A stretch of 35,124 nt of DNA from JBCCGR01 sp039029195 (GCA_039029195.1 JBCCGR010000048.1:1-35124), one strand, 5' to 3'. Shown: positions 24,181 to 32,405, numbered from the stretch's first letter. Numbers and translations are program-made. The notes: a model not told the origin generated them from the sequence alone.

Positions 24181-25532
24181 ACTCCATCCGCACCCGGCTA
24201 TTAATGTGGCTGATGGTGCCCCTTGCCGTGGTGGCGGGGTTTGTCTCGCTGGAGACGTTCTACTCGTCGCGGAAAATTTCCAACGATCTGAACGACAGAA
24301 CACTGTTGGCGGCGTCATTGACCATTCTGGAACATGTGGTCTCCACCAACGGCAATTTGCTTGCCGAAGCGACGCTGGAGACGCTGACCGAAAGCCTTGG
24401 CGACCGGTTTTTCTATCATGTCACCGGCCCCAACGGAGCATTTGTAACGGGTTACAGTGAATTTCCCAGACCACCGATCCAAGGCGATGTGGCGTTGGAT
24501 GAACCGGTTTATTTTGATGGAGTCCATCAGGGGGTGGCCGTGCGTGCGGTCCGGGTTCGACGCGACCTGACCGAACGGGAGTTGAATGGTGTTACGACCA
24601 TCACGACCTGGCAACATGTGGGAAAACGCAGCGAACTGACCTTTTCGCTGTTCAGCCAATCGCTGATGAGGCTCCTGCTGTTGGTCTTGGCCGCTGGCGC
24701 AATTGTCTGGTTTGCCGTCTTGCTGGGCTTGCGTCCCTTGATTCGGCTTCAGGCGGCGATCGATCAACGCACGCCCTACGATCTCAATCCTATCAAGCGA
24801 AAGATGCCGTTGGAACTGGCCGGGATTGTCGGTTCCATGAACGAGTTATTTGAGCGGGTCGCCCGTTCAAAAAAGAACCGCGAGCGTTTTATTGGCGACG
24901 CAGCGCACCAGCTTCGAAACCCGGTCGCAGCCATCAAGGTTCAGGCCGAAACATCGCTGGAAGCAAACTCAAAGACGGCCATGCAATCCGGGTTGCAGCA
25001 GATCGTTGATGTCACCGACAGATCGGACGCAATGATCAGCAAACTGCTGTCCGGCGCGTCCGCATATGCCATGGATCGCAGCCAGAATGCAGCGTTTGAT
25101 CTGAGCGAACTCGTCAACGAGAGAGCCAGGATTGCCGGGGCAGCCGCATTCGACAAAGGGCAGGAATTTTCTGTTTCGGGCACAGACACGCCGGTGATGG
25201 TCTCAGGCAACCAGGTGCTTTTGGGTGAAGCAGTCAGCAACCTCATCGACAATGCCATTCGGCACAACCCGACAGACGCAAAGATTGGGGTCAGGCTGGA
25301 GACCGGTGACAATCAGGTGACGATATCCGTGTCTGATACCGGGAAGCCGTTTTCACAGGAAGCGTTTCTGGAACTCACCCAGCCCTTTTTGACGGGGGGC
25401 GATGATTTGTCAGGCAGCGGATTGGGGCTTTCCATCGCGAAGGATATTGCAAAGGCCCATGGTGGCTACCTTGCGACGTTCCAGGAAGAGGACGGAAAGC
25501 GCGTTTCGCTTATGCTTCCCACCGGTTCGTAA
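24177..25532 (+). CDS. tctE: sensor histidine kinase, TctE-like
   Basis: A 451-residue membrane kinase. A first membrane helix lies at about 7-25, a periplasmic sensor region of the 2CSK type at 26-160, and a second helix at 163-184. Then come a HAMP-like segment, the phospho-accepting His244 in FIGDAAHQLRNPVAA, the N box NLIDNAIRHN, the G1 region VSDTGKPF and the G2 region GSGLGLSIAK. All ATPase elements are present. GGGAGG is directly upstream of the ATG, which overlaps the regulator stop (ATGA). It should sense a tricarboxylate outside the membrane or the TctC-ligand complex; the ligand is not known. Confidence 0.9.
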   Translation: MNSIRTRLLMWLMVPLAVVAGFVSLETFYSSRKISNDLNDRTLLAASLTILEHVVSTNGNLLAEATLETLTESLGDRFFYHVTGPNGAFVTGYSEFPRPPIQGDVALDEPVYFDGVHQGVAVRAVRVRRDLTERELNGVTTITTWQHVGKRSELTFSLFSQSLMRLLLLVLAAGAIVWFAVLLGLRPLIRLQAAIDQRTPYDLNPIKRKMPLELAGIVGSMNELFERVARSKKNRERFIGDAAHQLRNPVAAIKVQAETSLEANSKTAMQSGLQQIVDVTDRSDAMISKLLSGASAYAMDRSQNAAFDLSELVNERARIAGAAAFDKGQEFSVSGTDTPVMVSGNQVLLGEAVSNLIDNAIRHNPTDAKIGVRLETGDNQVTISVSDTGKPFSQEAFLELTQPFLTGGDDLSGSGLGLSIAKDIAKAHGGYLATFQEEDGKRVSLMLPTGS

Positions 25533-25543
25533 GCCGATATGGG

Positions 25544-25684
25544 CTAACGCTTGAAGTGCTGCTTGAAGTTTTCGTTGAGACCCAGCGCAGCCAGATCCTC
25601 AGACCGTGGCGCGGTGCCGTCTGTGGCAGCAATTGAAAGCGCATGAGCAGCGCGCAGGCGCTGCAGGAAAGATGCTTTTTTCAT
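25544..25684 (-). CDS. 46-residue basic small protein
   Basis: A short gene with GAAAGG eight bases before its ATG, located between the FAD dehydrogenase stop and the kinase stop. The product begins MKKASFLQRLRAAHAL and ends LAALGLNENFKQHFKR: a basic amphipathic first half, a short acidic linker and a basic tail. The ending vaguely recalls small DUF1127-type proteins, but the match is weak. It is probably the last gene of the dehydrogenase operon, 76 bases downstream. Function unknown. Confidence 0.5.
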   Translation of the reverse strand: MKKASFLQRLRAAHALSIAATDGTAPRSEDLAALGLNENFKQHFKR

Positions 25685-25760
25685 TGTTTCGACCTTTCTG
25701 TGTTCAGGCCGAAAGTAGGTGTTTGCACACCGTTCGGTTAGAGGCCTTGTCGCATTCCAG

Positions 25761-27263
25761 CTATGCGTTTGCGGCCGCTCTGGCTGCTCCGAGGCCGGCT
25801 CGTTTGCCAAAAACCGCGCCAGAGGTCAGCCCGGAACCGCCGGGATAGCCGTTGAAGAAGACCCCACCGACCATCTCGCCACAGGCATAAAGGCCGCCAA
25901 TGGCGTCACCATTGTCTTTCAGCACCGTGCCGTCGTCATCAACCTGAAGACCGCCATAGGTGAATGTGATGCCGCCCGTCACCGGGAAGGCTTTGAACGG
26001 GCCCTTGTCGATGGTCTGCGCCCAGTTGGATTTCGGCAATGGAAGCCCCTGTGTGCCCTTGCCGTCTTTGATTGTCGGATCAAATGGCACGCTCGCATCC
26101 ACGGCCTGATTATAGTCGGTCAGCGTGCGCTTGACGGCTTGCTTGTCGTCAACGCCTTCCAGTATCTCAATCAGCCCGTCGAGTGTAGGGGCTTCCACAA
26201 AATAGGCGTCGTGGAAACGGTATTCACCATAGAGAAGGTGATCGACTTTGCTGTCGAATATCTGCCAGGCAAAATGGCCGGGTTGCCCCATGACGGCTTT
26301 GCCAAACTGCGCATAGGTATAGTTGCGAAAATCCTTGCCTTCGTCCACAAAGCGCTCGCCGTTTGCGTTCACCATCACGCCCAGAAAATAGCAGATCTTT
26401 CTGTAGTTTTTCCGGTCCAGATGCGGAATGTCGAGATTGCCGAAGTCCTTCATGTGAAGGTCCATCGGCGTCGCGTGGCATCCGCCATAAAATCCGTGCG
26501 GCTTTGCACCAAGGCCGATGGCGAGGTTGAGACCATCGCCAGTATTGTGCGGCGTTCCGCGCACTTTTGCCTTGTCCCAATGCTCCCCGATGTGACGCTT
26601 GCGCATCTCGGGATTGGCTTCAAAACCACCGCATCCAAGAACAACCGCGCCTGCGCGTATGGTCTGGCGGTTCCCTGAAGCATCTTCAACGACCACACCA
26701 ACAACCGTTTCGGTTTCCCTGATGAGGTCAACCATTGCACAGCCATAGCGAACTTCCCCACCCATGTTGCGAAAGGTTGCGAGTTCCGCATCAACAAGGC
26801 CAACGCCTTCATCTTCCGCAGCAAGGGTCAACCCACCCCAGAAGATGTGCTTTCCGTCCTTTTCGAATGACTGGCGCTCGTAGATCGGCTCGAACTTGAT
26901 GCCGTTGTCGGAGAGCCACCGCAGCGTGGAGTAGGATTCATCAATCAGAATGCGCTGTTCACGGGAAAGCGGACGTCCATCATTAAAGCCAAGCAGATCC
27001 TGCTCGAATTTTTCAGCGCTGTAGGACCCAAAATCCGTCACGGGCAGACGGGGGTCGTCCGGGTCTTTGAGCAATGGTATCAGATCGTCATTGCTGTTGT
27101 AGACGAACCGCATGGCCCCAGCAGTGTATTTGCTGTTGCCACCAGCAAGAGATTCGTCGGCTTTTTCAATCACCAGCACATCAGCTCCCGCCGAGCGAGC
27201 GGCGATTGCCGCGCACAGGGCCGCGTTGCCGGAGCCAACGACGATCACGTCAAAATTACGCAT
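25761..27263 (-). CDS. FAD-dependent dehydrogenase, tricarballylate dehydrogenase (TcuA)-like
   Basis: A 500-residue flavoprotein of the fumarate reductase/succinate dehydrogenase type. The FAD-binding strand VIVVGSGNAALCAAIAARSAGADVLVIEKA is at about 5-33, followed by GGNSKYTAGAMRF. The central part has RGTPHNTGDGLNLAIGLGAKP and GERFVDEGKDF, and the C-terminal FAD contact is GGLYACGEMVGGVFFNGYPGGSGL. The order and details are close to TcuA, which oxidises tricarballylate to cis-aconitate. No TcuB-like electron-transfer partner is seen nearby. It overlaps the hydroxyacid dehydrogenase gene by 8 bp. The substrate is inferred from family and from the tct locus. Confidence 0.85.
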   Translation of the reverse strand: MRNFDVIVVGSGNAALCAAIAARSAGADVLVIEKADESLAGGNSKYTAGAMRFVYNSNDDLIPLLKDPDDPRLPVTDFGSYSAEKFEQDLLGFNDGRPLSREQRILIDESYSTLRWLSDNGIKFEPIYERQSFEKDGKHIFWGGLTLAAEDEGVGLVDAELATFRNMGGEVRYGCAMVDLIRETETVVGVVVEDASGNRQTIRAGAVVLGCGGFEANPEMRKRHIGEHWDKAKVRGTPHNTGDGLNLAIGLGAKPHGFYGGCHATPMDLHMKDFGNLDIPHLDRKNYRKICYFLGVMVNANGERFVDEGKDFRNYTYAQFGKAVMGQPGHFAWQIFDSKVDHLLYGEYRFHDAYFVEAPTLDGLIEILEGVDDKQAVKRTLTDYNQAVDASVPFDPTIKDGKGTQGLPLPKSNWAQTIDKGPFKAFPVTGGITFTYGGLQVDDDGTVLKDNGDAIGGLYACGEMVGGVFFNGYPGGSGLTSGAVFGKRAGLGAARAAANA

Positions 27264-28236
27264 TCTTGGTCCAAACGTCCTCATTGATCATGTGAATGGG
27301 CGACCCCGCCTGCCAGGCAACAATCTGGTCAAAAATATCTGAAAACTGCAGCTCATACTCGTCGCGAGTCACATAACCGATATGGGGTGTGCACACGACA
27401 TTTGGCATACTGAGCAATGGGTGATCGGCGGCGAGCACGGGCTCATTCTCGAAAACGTCGACCGCAGCCATGCCCGGTTTTCCGGCCTTCAGAGCTTCAA
27501 CCAAAGCCCCATCTTCAATCAGTCCGGCGCGACTGGTGTTCACCAGCAATGCATCCGGTTTCATCAGGGCAAGGTCGCTTCCCATCACGATGCCGATGGT
27601 TTGGGGCTTGAGGCGTATATGCAAGGAGATCACATCACAGGGACAAAAAAAGGCCTCCCGGCTGTCCGCGACCGTAAAGCCATCAGCTTTCGCCCGGGCG
27701 CACGACTCCTCCCCGCCGAAAACAAGAATTTTCATTCCAAACGCCGCGCCATATCGTGCGACGGCCTCGCCAATGCGGCCATAGGAATAGATGCCAAGCG
27801 TCTTTCCCCGCGCTGTGTGACCAACGCCAATCTGCCAGGTGCCCGCCTGCAGGGCAGCCATTTGCTGGGGTATCTGCCGAAGTGCAGCCAGTATAAGTCC
27901 GAACGTGAGTTCTGCGGCAGCGTGGGATGGCGTTCCGGCATGCATGTTGGAACACAGAAGCACGCCATTTTTCGTGCAGGCATCCACATCCACATGGGGG
28001 TAGACACTGCGCTGGCTGATCAGCTTCAGGTTCGGGAGTTGATCAAGAAGATCAGCCTGAATTTTCGTTCGTTCGCGGAAAAGTACAAGGACATCGGCGT
28101 CTTTCAGCCGCTCCGCCAGCGCATCGGTTTCCTGCAAATGATCGGTCCAGACGGCAACATCATTGCCTGCCAATTTGGAGAAACAGGGCAATGTGCGAAG
28201 CGTGTCGAAATAGTCGTCAAGGATGGTGATTTTCAC
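27256..28236 (-). CDS. D-2-hydroxyacid dehydrogenase family protein
   Basis: A 326-residue NAD-dependent dehydrogenase. The catalytic triad of the family is present: Arg in LLVNTSRAGLIE, Glu in VFENEP and His in TPHIG. The nucleotide loop reads GIYSYGRIGEAVA, where serine stands at the first position of the usual GxGxxG. The start is GTG at 28236 with AGG six bases upstream; an ATG at 28308 would add a leader unlike the family. It is the first gene of a two- or three-gene operon with the FAD dehydrogenase. In this locus it may interconvert a hydroxy- and keto-acid intermediate; that is inference. Confidence 0.87.
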   Translation of the reverse strand: MKITILDDYFDTLRTLPCFSKLAGNDVAVWTDHLQETDALAERLKDADVLVLFRERTKIQADLLDQLPNLKLISQRSVYPHVDVDACTKNGVLLCSNMHAGTPSHAAAELTFGLILAALRQIPQQMAALQAGTWQIGVGHTARGKTLGIYSYGRIGEAVARYGAAFGMKILVFGGEESCARAKADGFTVADSREAFFCPCDVISLHIRLKPQTIGIVMGSDLALMKPDALLVNTSRAGLIEDGALVEALKAGKPGMAAVDVFENEPVLAADHPLLSMPNVVCTPHIGYVTRDEYELQFSDIFDQIVAWQAGSPIHMINEDVWTKNA

Positions 28237-28939
28237 GAGGACCTCATTTGCTAGGCGCTTTGAGCCACCATTCACCCCTATATATGTACCTTGCTGGATC
28301 GCTAGCAACTCCGAAATTGAACTCGTCTGCGCAGAAGCGATGACGACAATCCGACCTGCGCGGTCACGCTGATCGGTTGTTTGCGACGCATCCGGTTCAC
28401 GGGCCGCTTCGGCCTGTCTGGCTTACAGGATGATTTGGTCCTATGAGGCGGCAGCTGGTACTCCAACGAGTCTTGCAGAAACGCTGAATATTTTTGGTGC
28501 TGCCTACTTTTCAAGAGGAAACGTGTCTCGCGCGTTGCCGATTTTTAGTATCGAAATGGGATTGGTTCTCAAAGAGATCGGTCAGTCCGGTTTGGAGAAT
28601 TTCGATTGATGATTCGTTTATGCAGCAAACGGTCGGAATGGGTCTTGAGTTACAATCACCCCATAGGGGGATTGATCTGCACGCGACCGACACTCAATGT
28701 CTCCGAAGGGCTCTTTCCGGAACTTAGCCGCGATGCAGCAACTTATGGTCGACGCCGGAAGAGTCGGCCCTTAGCCGACATTAAGCCTGATCAGGCCAAC
28801 TCCCGCAAAGCTGACATTGATAAGATTTTTCTGAGAACTCCAGGGGGCTGCAGTGCGAACAAAACCGACCTTTGCGCAGGTGCGCCAATGGCTGCTTTGA
28901 TGAGACGAACCAAGAATGCATTTTTACCAGTTGCAGCTT
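28237..28939. other. long intergenic region, repeat remnants, no gene recognised
   Basis: About 700 bases upstream of the dehydrogenase operon. The left end should hold its promoter (TTGCTA and TATATA on the minus strand around 28280-28310 are possible hexamers). Open frames to the right show no protein family. GCCGACATT at 28774-28782 and GCAGTGCGAAC at 28850-28860 repeat words found at 225-278 and 9301-9311, suggesting decayed repeats. Confidence 0.45.
28284..28292. promoter_or_regulatory. ATGTACCTT word shared with the tctC/tctD region
   Basis: ATGTACCTT here, 48-56 bases before the dehydrogenase start, is identical to 23479-23487 inside the direct repeats before the response-regulator gene. 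It could be a second binding site of the same regulator. The match is short and may be chance. Confidence 0.3.
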
Positions 28940-29569
28940 TCACTTTGTCGCGACAAACGGCGCTGTGCGTACCGTTGCTGCGTCAGTGAGACTTGCCAAC
29001 ATTTGGTGCGCCAATTGAGCCGGATCGGCCTTGAATGCAGCCGGGCCGTCTTGGGTGACGACCAGTTGGCCCGAAGCCCGAGCAATCTGTGGCGGATGGA
29101 GAATTGTCCAGTTTAGCCGGGATGCATGAAGCGCGTTGTGCTCATGCTCTTTATCCCAGTGCCCTTTGCCGCCCATAACACGAAGCATCAGCCGTATTAT
29201 CCTGCGAGGTAGAGCCAGTCTTTCATTACCAAGCCGCAGCCCCGCGCCCCCAACGGCAACAATGCGGTCAATACCAGCTGTCTGCGTTTGATCGATCAGC
29301 TCGATCATTGCCTTGGCGTATTCGCCATTGTTTGGAGAGCGTCTCATCGGAGGACCAAGGGTCGACAGGACAGCCTCGGCTCCGACGAGAGCTTGTGTGC
29401 GTGCGTTCTCATCAAAGTAGTCGCCAGCGATTATGCTTATCCGATCAGCAAACGCGCTGATTTTATAAGGCGACCGAGCCAGCATGGTGATTTGGTGTTG
29501 TTCTGCCAGTGCCGCTTCCAGCACGAACTTCTCCAAAGTGCCGGTTGCTCCGAAAATTACGAGTTTCAT
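28940..29569 (-). CDS. NAD(P)-binding protein, NmrA/BVR-B-like
   Basis: A 209-residue atypical SDR with GATGTLEKFV at residues 8-17, LARSPYKI at the end of the second strand (Arg favours NADP), and GIDRIVAVGGAGLRLG. Related small proteins reduce biliverdin or flavin, or sense NAD(P). GGGAGG six bases before the ATG is a good ribosome site. It follows a frameshifted membrane-protein gene on the same strand, and both are divergent from a MarR gene with a perfect palindrome in between, so MarR control is likely. Confidence 0.87.
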   Translation of the reverse strand: MKLVIFGATGTLEKFVLEAALAEQHQITMLARSPYKISAFADRISIIAGDYFDENARTQALVGAEAVLSTLGPPMRRSPNNGEYAKAMIELIDQTQTAGIDRIVAVGGAGLRLGNERLALPRRIIRLMLRVMGGKGHWDKEHEHNALHASRLNWTILHPPQIARASGQLVVTQDGPAAFKADPAQLAHQMLASLTDAATVRTAPFVATK

Positions 29570-29926
29570 ACCGCGCCTCCCGCCACGTCAGTACCATGAC
29601 GGCGAAGGCTAAGCCGCCAAGGACCAATCCAGCGAACGCACCGGGGCCGATGCTGCCGAACGCTGAGAGAAAAATGGCATCATGCAAGTTCAGGAATGCC
29701 AATCCAAAAGCGCCGATCAGGACAGGTTGGGTTGAACCTTTCACCGCCCCATAGAGGGCGATCAACGCTAGACCCCGTTGACGCGCCACGAAAGCGCCAG
29801 CAACTGATCCCAAGACGCGGTTTCTCCGGTCAAGTTAGCCAGTCCCGGATTGCTCGAAGTGTTCAGGTAGGCTGGCAACGTGAAAAGAAGCATTACAACG
29901 GCCAGAACTCCTAAAAGACCCCGCAC
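29463..29926 (-). pseudogene. small membrane-protein gene broken by a one-base frameshift
   Basis: From GTG at 29926 the minus strand reads MRGLLGVLAVVMLLFTLPAY and continues to GLANLTGETASW, then the frame is lost and ends at 29768. In the next frame the reading continues GSVAGAFVARQRGLALIALYG, then GAFGLAFLNLHDAIFLSAFG and a last hydrophobic segment. Adding one G to the three-G run at 29809-29811 joins the halves into a protein of about 120 residues or more with about four helices. The second frame runs past the start of the NAD(P)-binding gene to 29463, so the true end is unclear. A real mutation and a sequencing error are both possible. Family not recognised. Confidence 0.6.
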
Positions 29927-29969
29927 GACACATCCATGTTTTACTGTTCCAAGGTTTGATCTCCAATTA

Positions 29970-29983
29970 TCTCTCTAGAGAGA
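29970..29983. promoter_or_regulatory. perfect 14-bp palindrome, MarR operator candidate
   Basis: TCTCTCTAGAGAGA is a perfect palindrome in the divergent gap, 44 bases before the leftward membrane gene and 70 bases before the marR start. MarR dimers bind such sites and usually repress both their own gene and the divergent one. Confidence 0.55.
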
Positions 29984-30052
29984 GACATTCAGTGCTTGTT
30001 GACTTCAAGTGGTTCCGGGCATTTCGTGATAGTCCGTTTGAAGGAGAGCACT

Positions 30053-30544
30053 TTGCCAAGAACAAAACCAAGGCCATGGTCGGTCACGCCAAATACGACG
30101 ACCCGTATTGTATCGGGTCTGTTTCGCAGTCGAAATTTTGTCTGGGACAGCGACAGCAAGATTGCAGCCCGCTTTGGGGTTTCTTGGACGCAGTTCTTGG
30201 TCTTGCGTTCCTTGCGGTTCACCAATGACGCATTCACGATGAGCCCTACAGAGCTCTACGCCGCCACCCAAGCCAGTTCGAGCGGCATGGCAAAGATGCC
30301 GAGGGGATTGTCAGAAAGGGGATTGGTTAAACGCTTGCCCAACCCGCATGACGCAAGAAGCAGCCTTGTCCAGCTTACAGTGCAAGGAGCTGACATGGTC
30401 GAAGAGATAATTGATCAGTTGATCGAAACCAACACTGAGCTTTTTTCGGGTGTTTTGCCTGAGGAAGATCGAGAGAAACTGGCGGATTTACTGGAGCGGT
30501 TAAGTCTCTCTCTTGAAGCGCGCAAGAAGCAAAGTGGACATTAA
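30053..30544 (+). CDS. MarR-family transcriptional regulator
   Basis: About 163 residues. The winged helix-turn-helix runs through FGVSWTQFLVLRSLRFTNDAFTMSPTELYAATQASSSGMAKMPRGLSERGLVKRLPNPHDARSSLVQLT, with the DARSSLVQLT wing typical of MarR; flanking helices give the dimer interface. The TTG at 30053 is preferred because AAGGAG (30041-30046) lies six bases before it; an earlier TTG at 29996 is possible. It is divergent from the membrane-protein remnant and the NAD(P)-binding gene. The ligand is unknown; MarR proteins often respond to phenolic compounds or oxidants. Confidence 0.88.
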   Translation: MPRTKPRPWSVTPNTTTRIVSGLFRSRNFVWDSDSKIAARFGVSWTQFLVLRSLRFTNDAFTMSPTELYAATQASSSGMAKMPRGLSERGLVKRLPNPHDARSSLVQLTVQGADMVEEIIDQLIETNTELFSGVLPEEDREKLADLLERLSLSLEARKKQSGH

Positions 30545-30657
30545 TTTGCACCCCAGCATCCGACAATATGGGTTATCAGCTGCCGGGCCTATGTTCAGAC
30601 CGCTTTGAGCCCATTTTGGTTCGCCCTCGCAGTGCTTTTTCGTGCAAGAGAGCCATG

Positions 30658-31596
30658 TCACCGTTCCGGAATTGGGATGAATTCTTTATTGTCGTCGGGT
30701 GGAAGTTGGAAGCGGCCGTGCTCCCAGTCCCCGGCTGCCCAAGCGTCCTTGGCTGCTTCTATCTTATCCTTCGAAGATGCTACAAAATTCCACCAGATAT
30801 GACGGGGACTGTTCAGCGTCTCACCACCAAGAAGCATCAATCGAGCGCCTGAAGGCCCGGCTTTAACGGTAATGGCATCCCCCGGACGAAACACCATCAT
30901 TTGTCCCTTTTGAAAGTCGTCACCCGCCACTTCGATAGAACCATCGGTTACATAGATACCCCGATCTTCGTGGTCATCAGGCAGAGGCAATGCTGCGTCT
31001 GCTTGCAAAACAACGTCGGCATAGAACATTTCTGAGAAGGTTTTGGCCGGCGCCCGCTCACCCCAAGCCGTCCCAAGTATCAAACGAACCTGTTTTCCTT
31101 CACTTTCAAGAAACGGCAAAGCCGCTTCTTTGTGATGCTCAAAGTCAGCAGCCATTTCCTCGACTTCTTCCGGCAACGCGACCCACGTTTGAATGCCAAA
31201 CAAACCACTTGGGCCGGATCGGGTTTGTTCACTCGTGCGCTCTGAATGGGTGACACCGTTTCCGGCGATCATCCAGTTCACTTCGCCAGGATAGATCATC
31301 TGGTTTGTGCCCAGTGAATCCCTGTGCTGAAATTCCCCCTGATAGAGATATGTCACTGTCGCCAAACCAATATGCGGGTGCGGCCTTACATCAATGCCTT
31401 GATCGGTGATGAACTCAGCAGGACCCATCTGATCAAAGAATACAATTGGCCCTACCATCTTTCGTTTAGAGGAGGGTAGAGCGCGTCGCACTTCGAAATC
31501 ACCGATATCGCGTGCGCGAGGAATGATAATGGTTTCAATGGCATCCAGATTGCTGGCACTGGGGCATTGCGGATCTATTGCGGGATTCCAGCTCAT
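30658..31596 (-). CDS. pirin family protein
   Basis: A 312-residue bicupin. The metal ligands are visible in the N-terminal cupin: RPHPHIGLATVTYL supplies two His, and GVTHSE supplies the third His and the Glu. The C-terminal half has the PGDAITVKAGPSGARLMLLGGE segment. GAGAGGA precedes the ATG. It follows the azoreductase gene by 33 bases on the same strand, so the two form an operon opposite a LysR gene. Pirins often occur with redox enzymes and some degrade quercetin; the activity here is not known. Confidence 0.88.
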   Translation of the reverse strand: MSWNPAIDPQCPSASNLDAIETIIIPRARDIGDFEVRRALPSSKRKMVGPIVFFDQMGPAEFITDQGIDVRPHPHIGLATVTYLYQGEFQHRDSLGTNQMIYPGEVNWMIAGNGVTHSERTSEQTRSGPSGLFGIQTWVALPEEVEEMAADFEHHKEAALPFLESEGKQVRLILGTAWGERAPAKTFSEMFYADVVLQADAALPLPDDHEDRGIYVTDGSIEVAGDDFQKGQMMVFRPGDAITVKAGPSGARLMLLGGETLNSPRHIWWNFVASSKDKIEAAKDAWAAGDWEHGRFQLPPDDNKEFIPIPER

Positions 31597-31629
31597 CTTG
31601 GATTTCCTCTCTGACGGCGTGGTATGTGG

Positions 31630-32250
31630 TTAAGCGGCAAAGACTGCGTTGATCGCTTGTTTCGCATGTTCAATTCCAGCCGCACGCGGCTCTTCTCCCA
31701 TGTCCATCCCGTTTGCCGCGATGATGTTGAGTGATTGAATACCCATGAATCCGAAGATGTGCCGCAGGTAATCCGACTGAAAATCGGCTGAATGAGGATT
31801 TTCAGGGTCACCATCTCCATACTGTCCACCACGGGTCGAAAGCACATAGACCGGCTTATCGTTCAAAAGGCCCTCTGGGCCACTTGCGCTATAGCCGAAT
31901 GTTTTTCCAGGCCGAGCAACATGATCGATCCATGTTCGAAAAGCGCCGGTCATTGTGAAATTGTGCATGGGAGCGCCGATCACGATCATGTCGGCCTGAG
32001 CCAGATCTGCAATCACAGCATCAGATGCTTTGATTACATCTGTTTGATGTTGATTGAGTGCCTCCGGGTTACGCCTCAACGCATCGATCAGCTCATCATC
32101 GAGATGGGCAGGTGGATTAGCGCCAATATCGTGATGCAACACTGTTCCGTTTGGATTTGCAATTGTCCAATCAGAGACAAATTTCTGGGTGAGGTGGCGC
32201 GATACTGCATCCTGTCTTGGGCTGGTGTCTAGTACGAGAAGTGTGCTCAT
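31630..32250 (-). CDS. azoR: FMN-dependent NADH-azoreductase
   Basis: A 206-residue flavodoxin-like-fold oxidoreductase. The N-terminus STLLVLDTSPRQDAVSRHLTQKFV is the phosphate-binding loop region of AzoR; ADMIVIGAPMHNFTMTGAFRTWIDHVARPGKTFGYSASGPEGLL is the family core with the MxNF flavin contact; VLSTRGGQY is the third flavin loop. AzoR-type enzymes reduce quinones and azo compounds with NADH. The ATG at 32250 begins the conserved region; 32331 would add an unrelated leader. It is divergent from a LysR gene across a 24-bp near-palindrome. Confidence 0.92.
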   Translation of the reverse strand: MSTLLVLDTSPRQDAVSRHLTQKFVSDWTIANPNGTVLHHDIGANPPAHLDDELIDALRRNPEALNQHQTDVIKASDAVIADLAQADMIVIGAPMHNFTMTGAFRTWIDHVARPGKTFGYSASGPEGLLNDKPVYVLSTRGGQYGDGDPENPHSADFQSDYLRHIFGFMGIQSLNIIAANGMDMGEEPRAAGIEHAKQAINAVFAA

Positions 32251-32359
32251 CTGTTCATTCTTTAAATTCGGGTGACGGTTTGGAGTTTTCGAAATTCCGT
32301 TGTGTTGGGTTGAATCTAAAGCTGGCTTCAATGCGTGACAATCTGGGTATTGCTGGATA

Positions 32360-32383
32360 TATTGTTTAATATATTGAACAATA
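32360..32383. promoter_or_regulatory. 24-bp near-perfect palindrome between azoR and lysR
   Basis: TATTGTTT at 32360-32367 faces TGAACAATA at 32375-32383 across an AATATAT centre; only one base pair of the 24-bp site is mismatched. It lies 22 bases before the LysR start and 109 bases before azoR, and fits a LysR binding site with the T-N11-A core. Confidence 0.6.
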
Positions 32384-32405
32384 GAGAATACCTTAGGACA
32401 CCATC

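Noticed and set aside
25719..26678. Plus-strand open frame of 319 codons opposite the FAD dehydrogenase
   Set aside because: The minus-strand protein shows clear FAD motifs; the plus frame is a shadow.
27382..28254. Plus-strand open frame of 290 codons opposite the hydroxyacid dehydrogenase
   Set aside because: It mirrors the real minus-strand gene, which has intact catalytic motifs; the antisense product resembles no family.
28494..28989. Short open frames in the 28.3-28.9 kb gap
   Set aside because: No family resemblance, poor start contexts and repeat-like DNA; described as intergenic instead.
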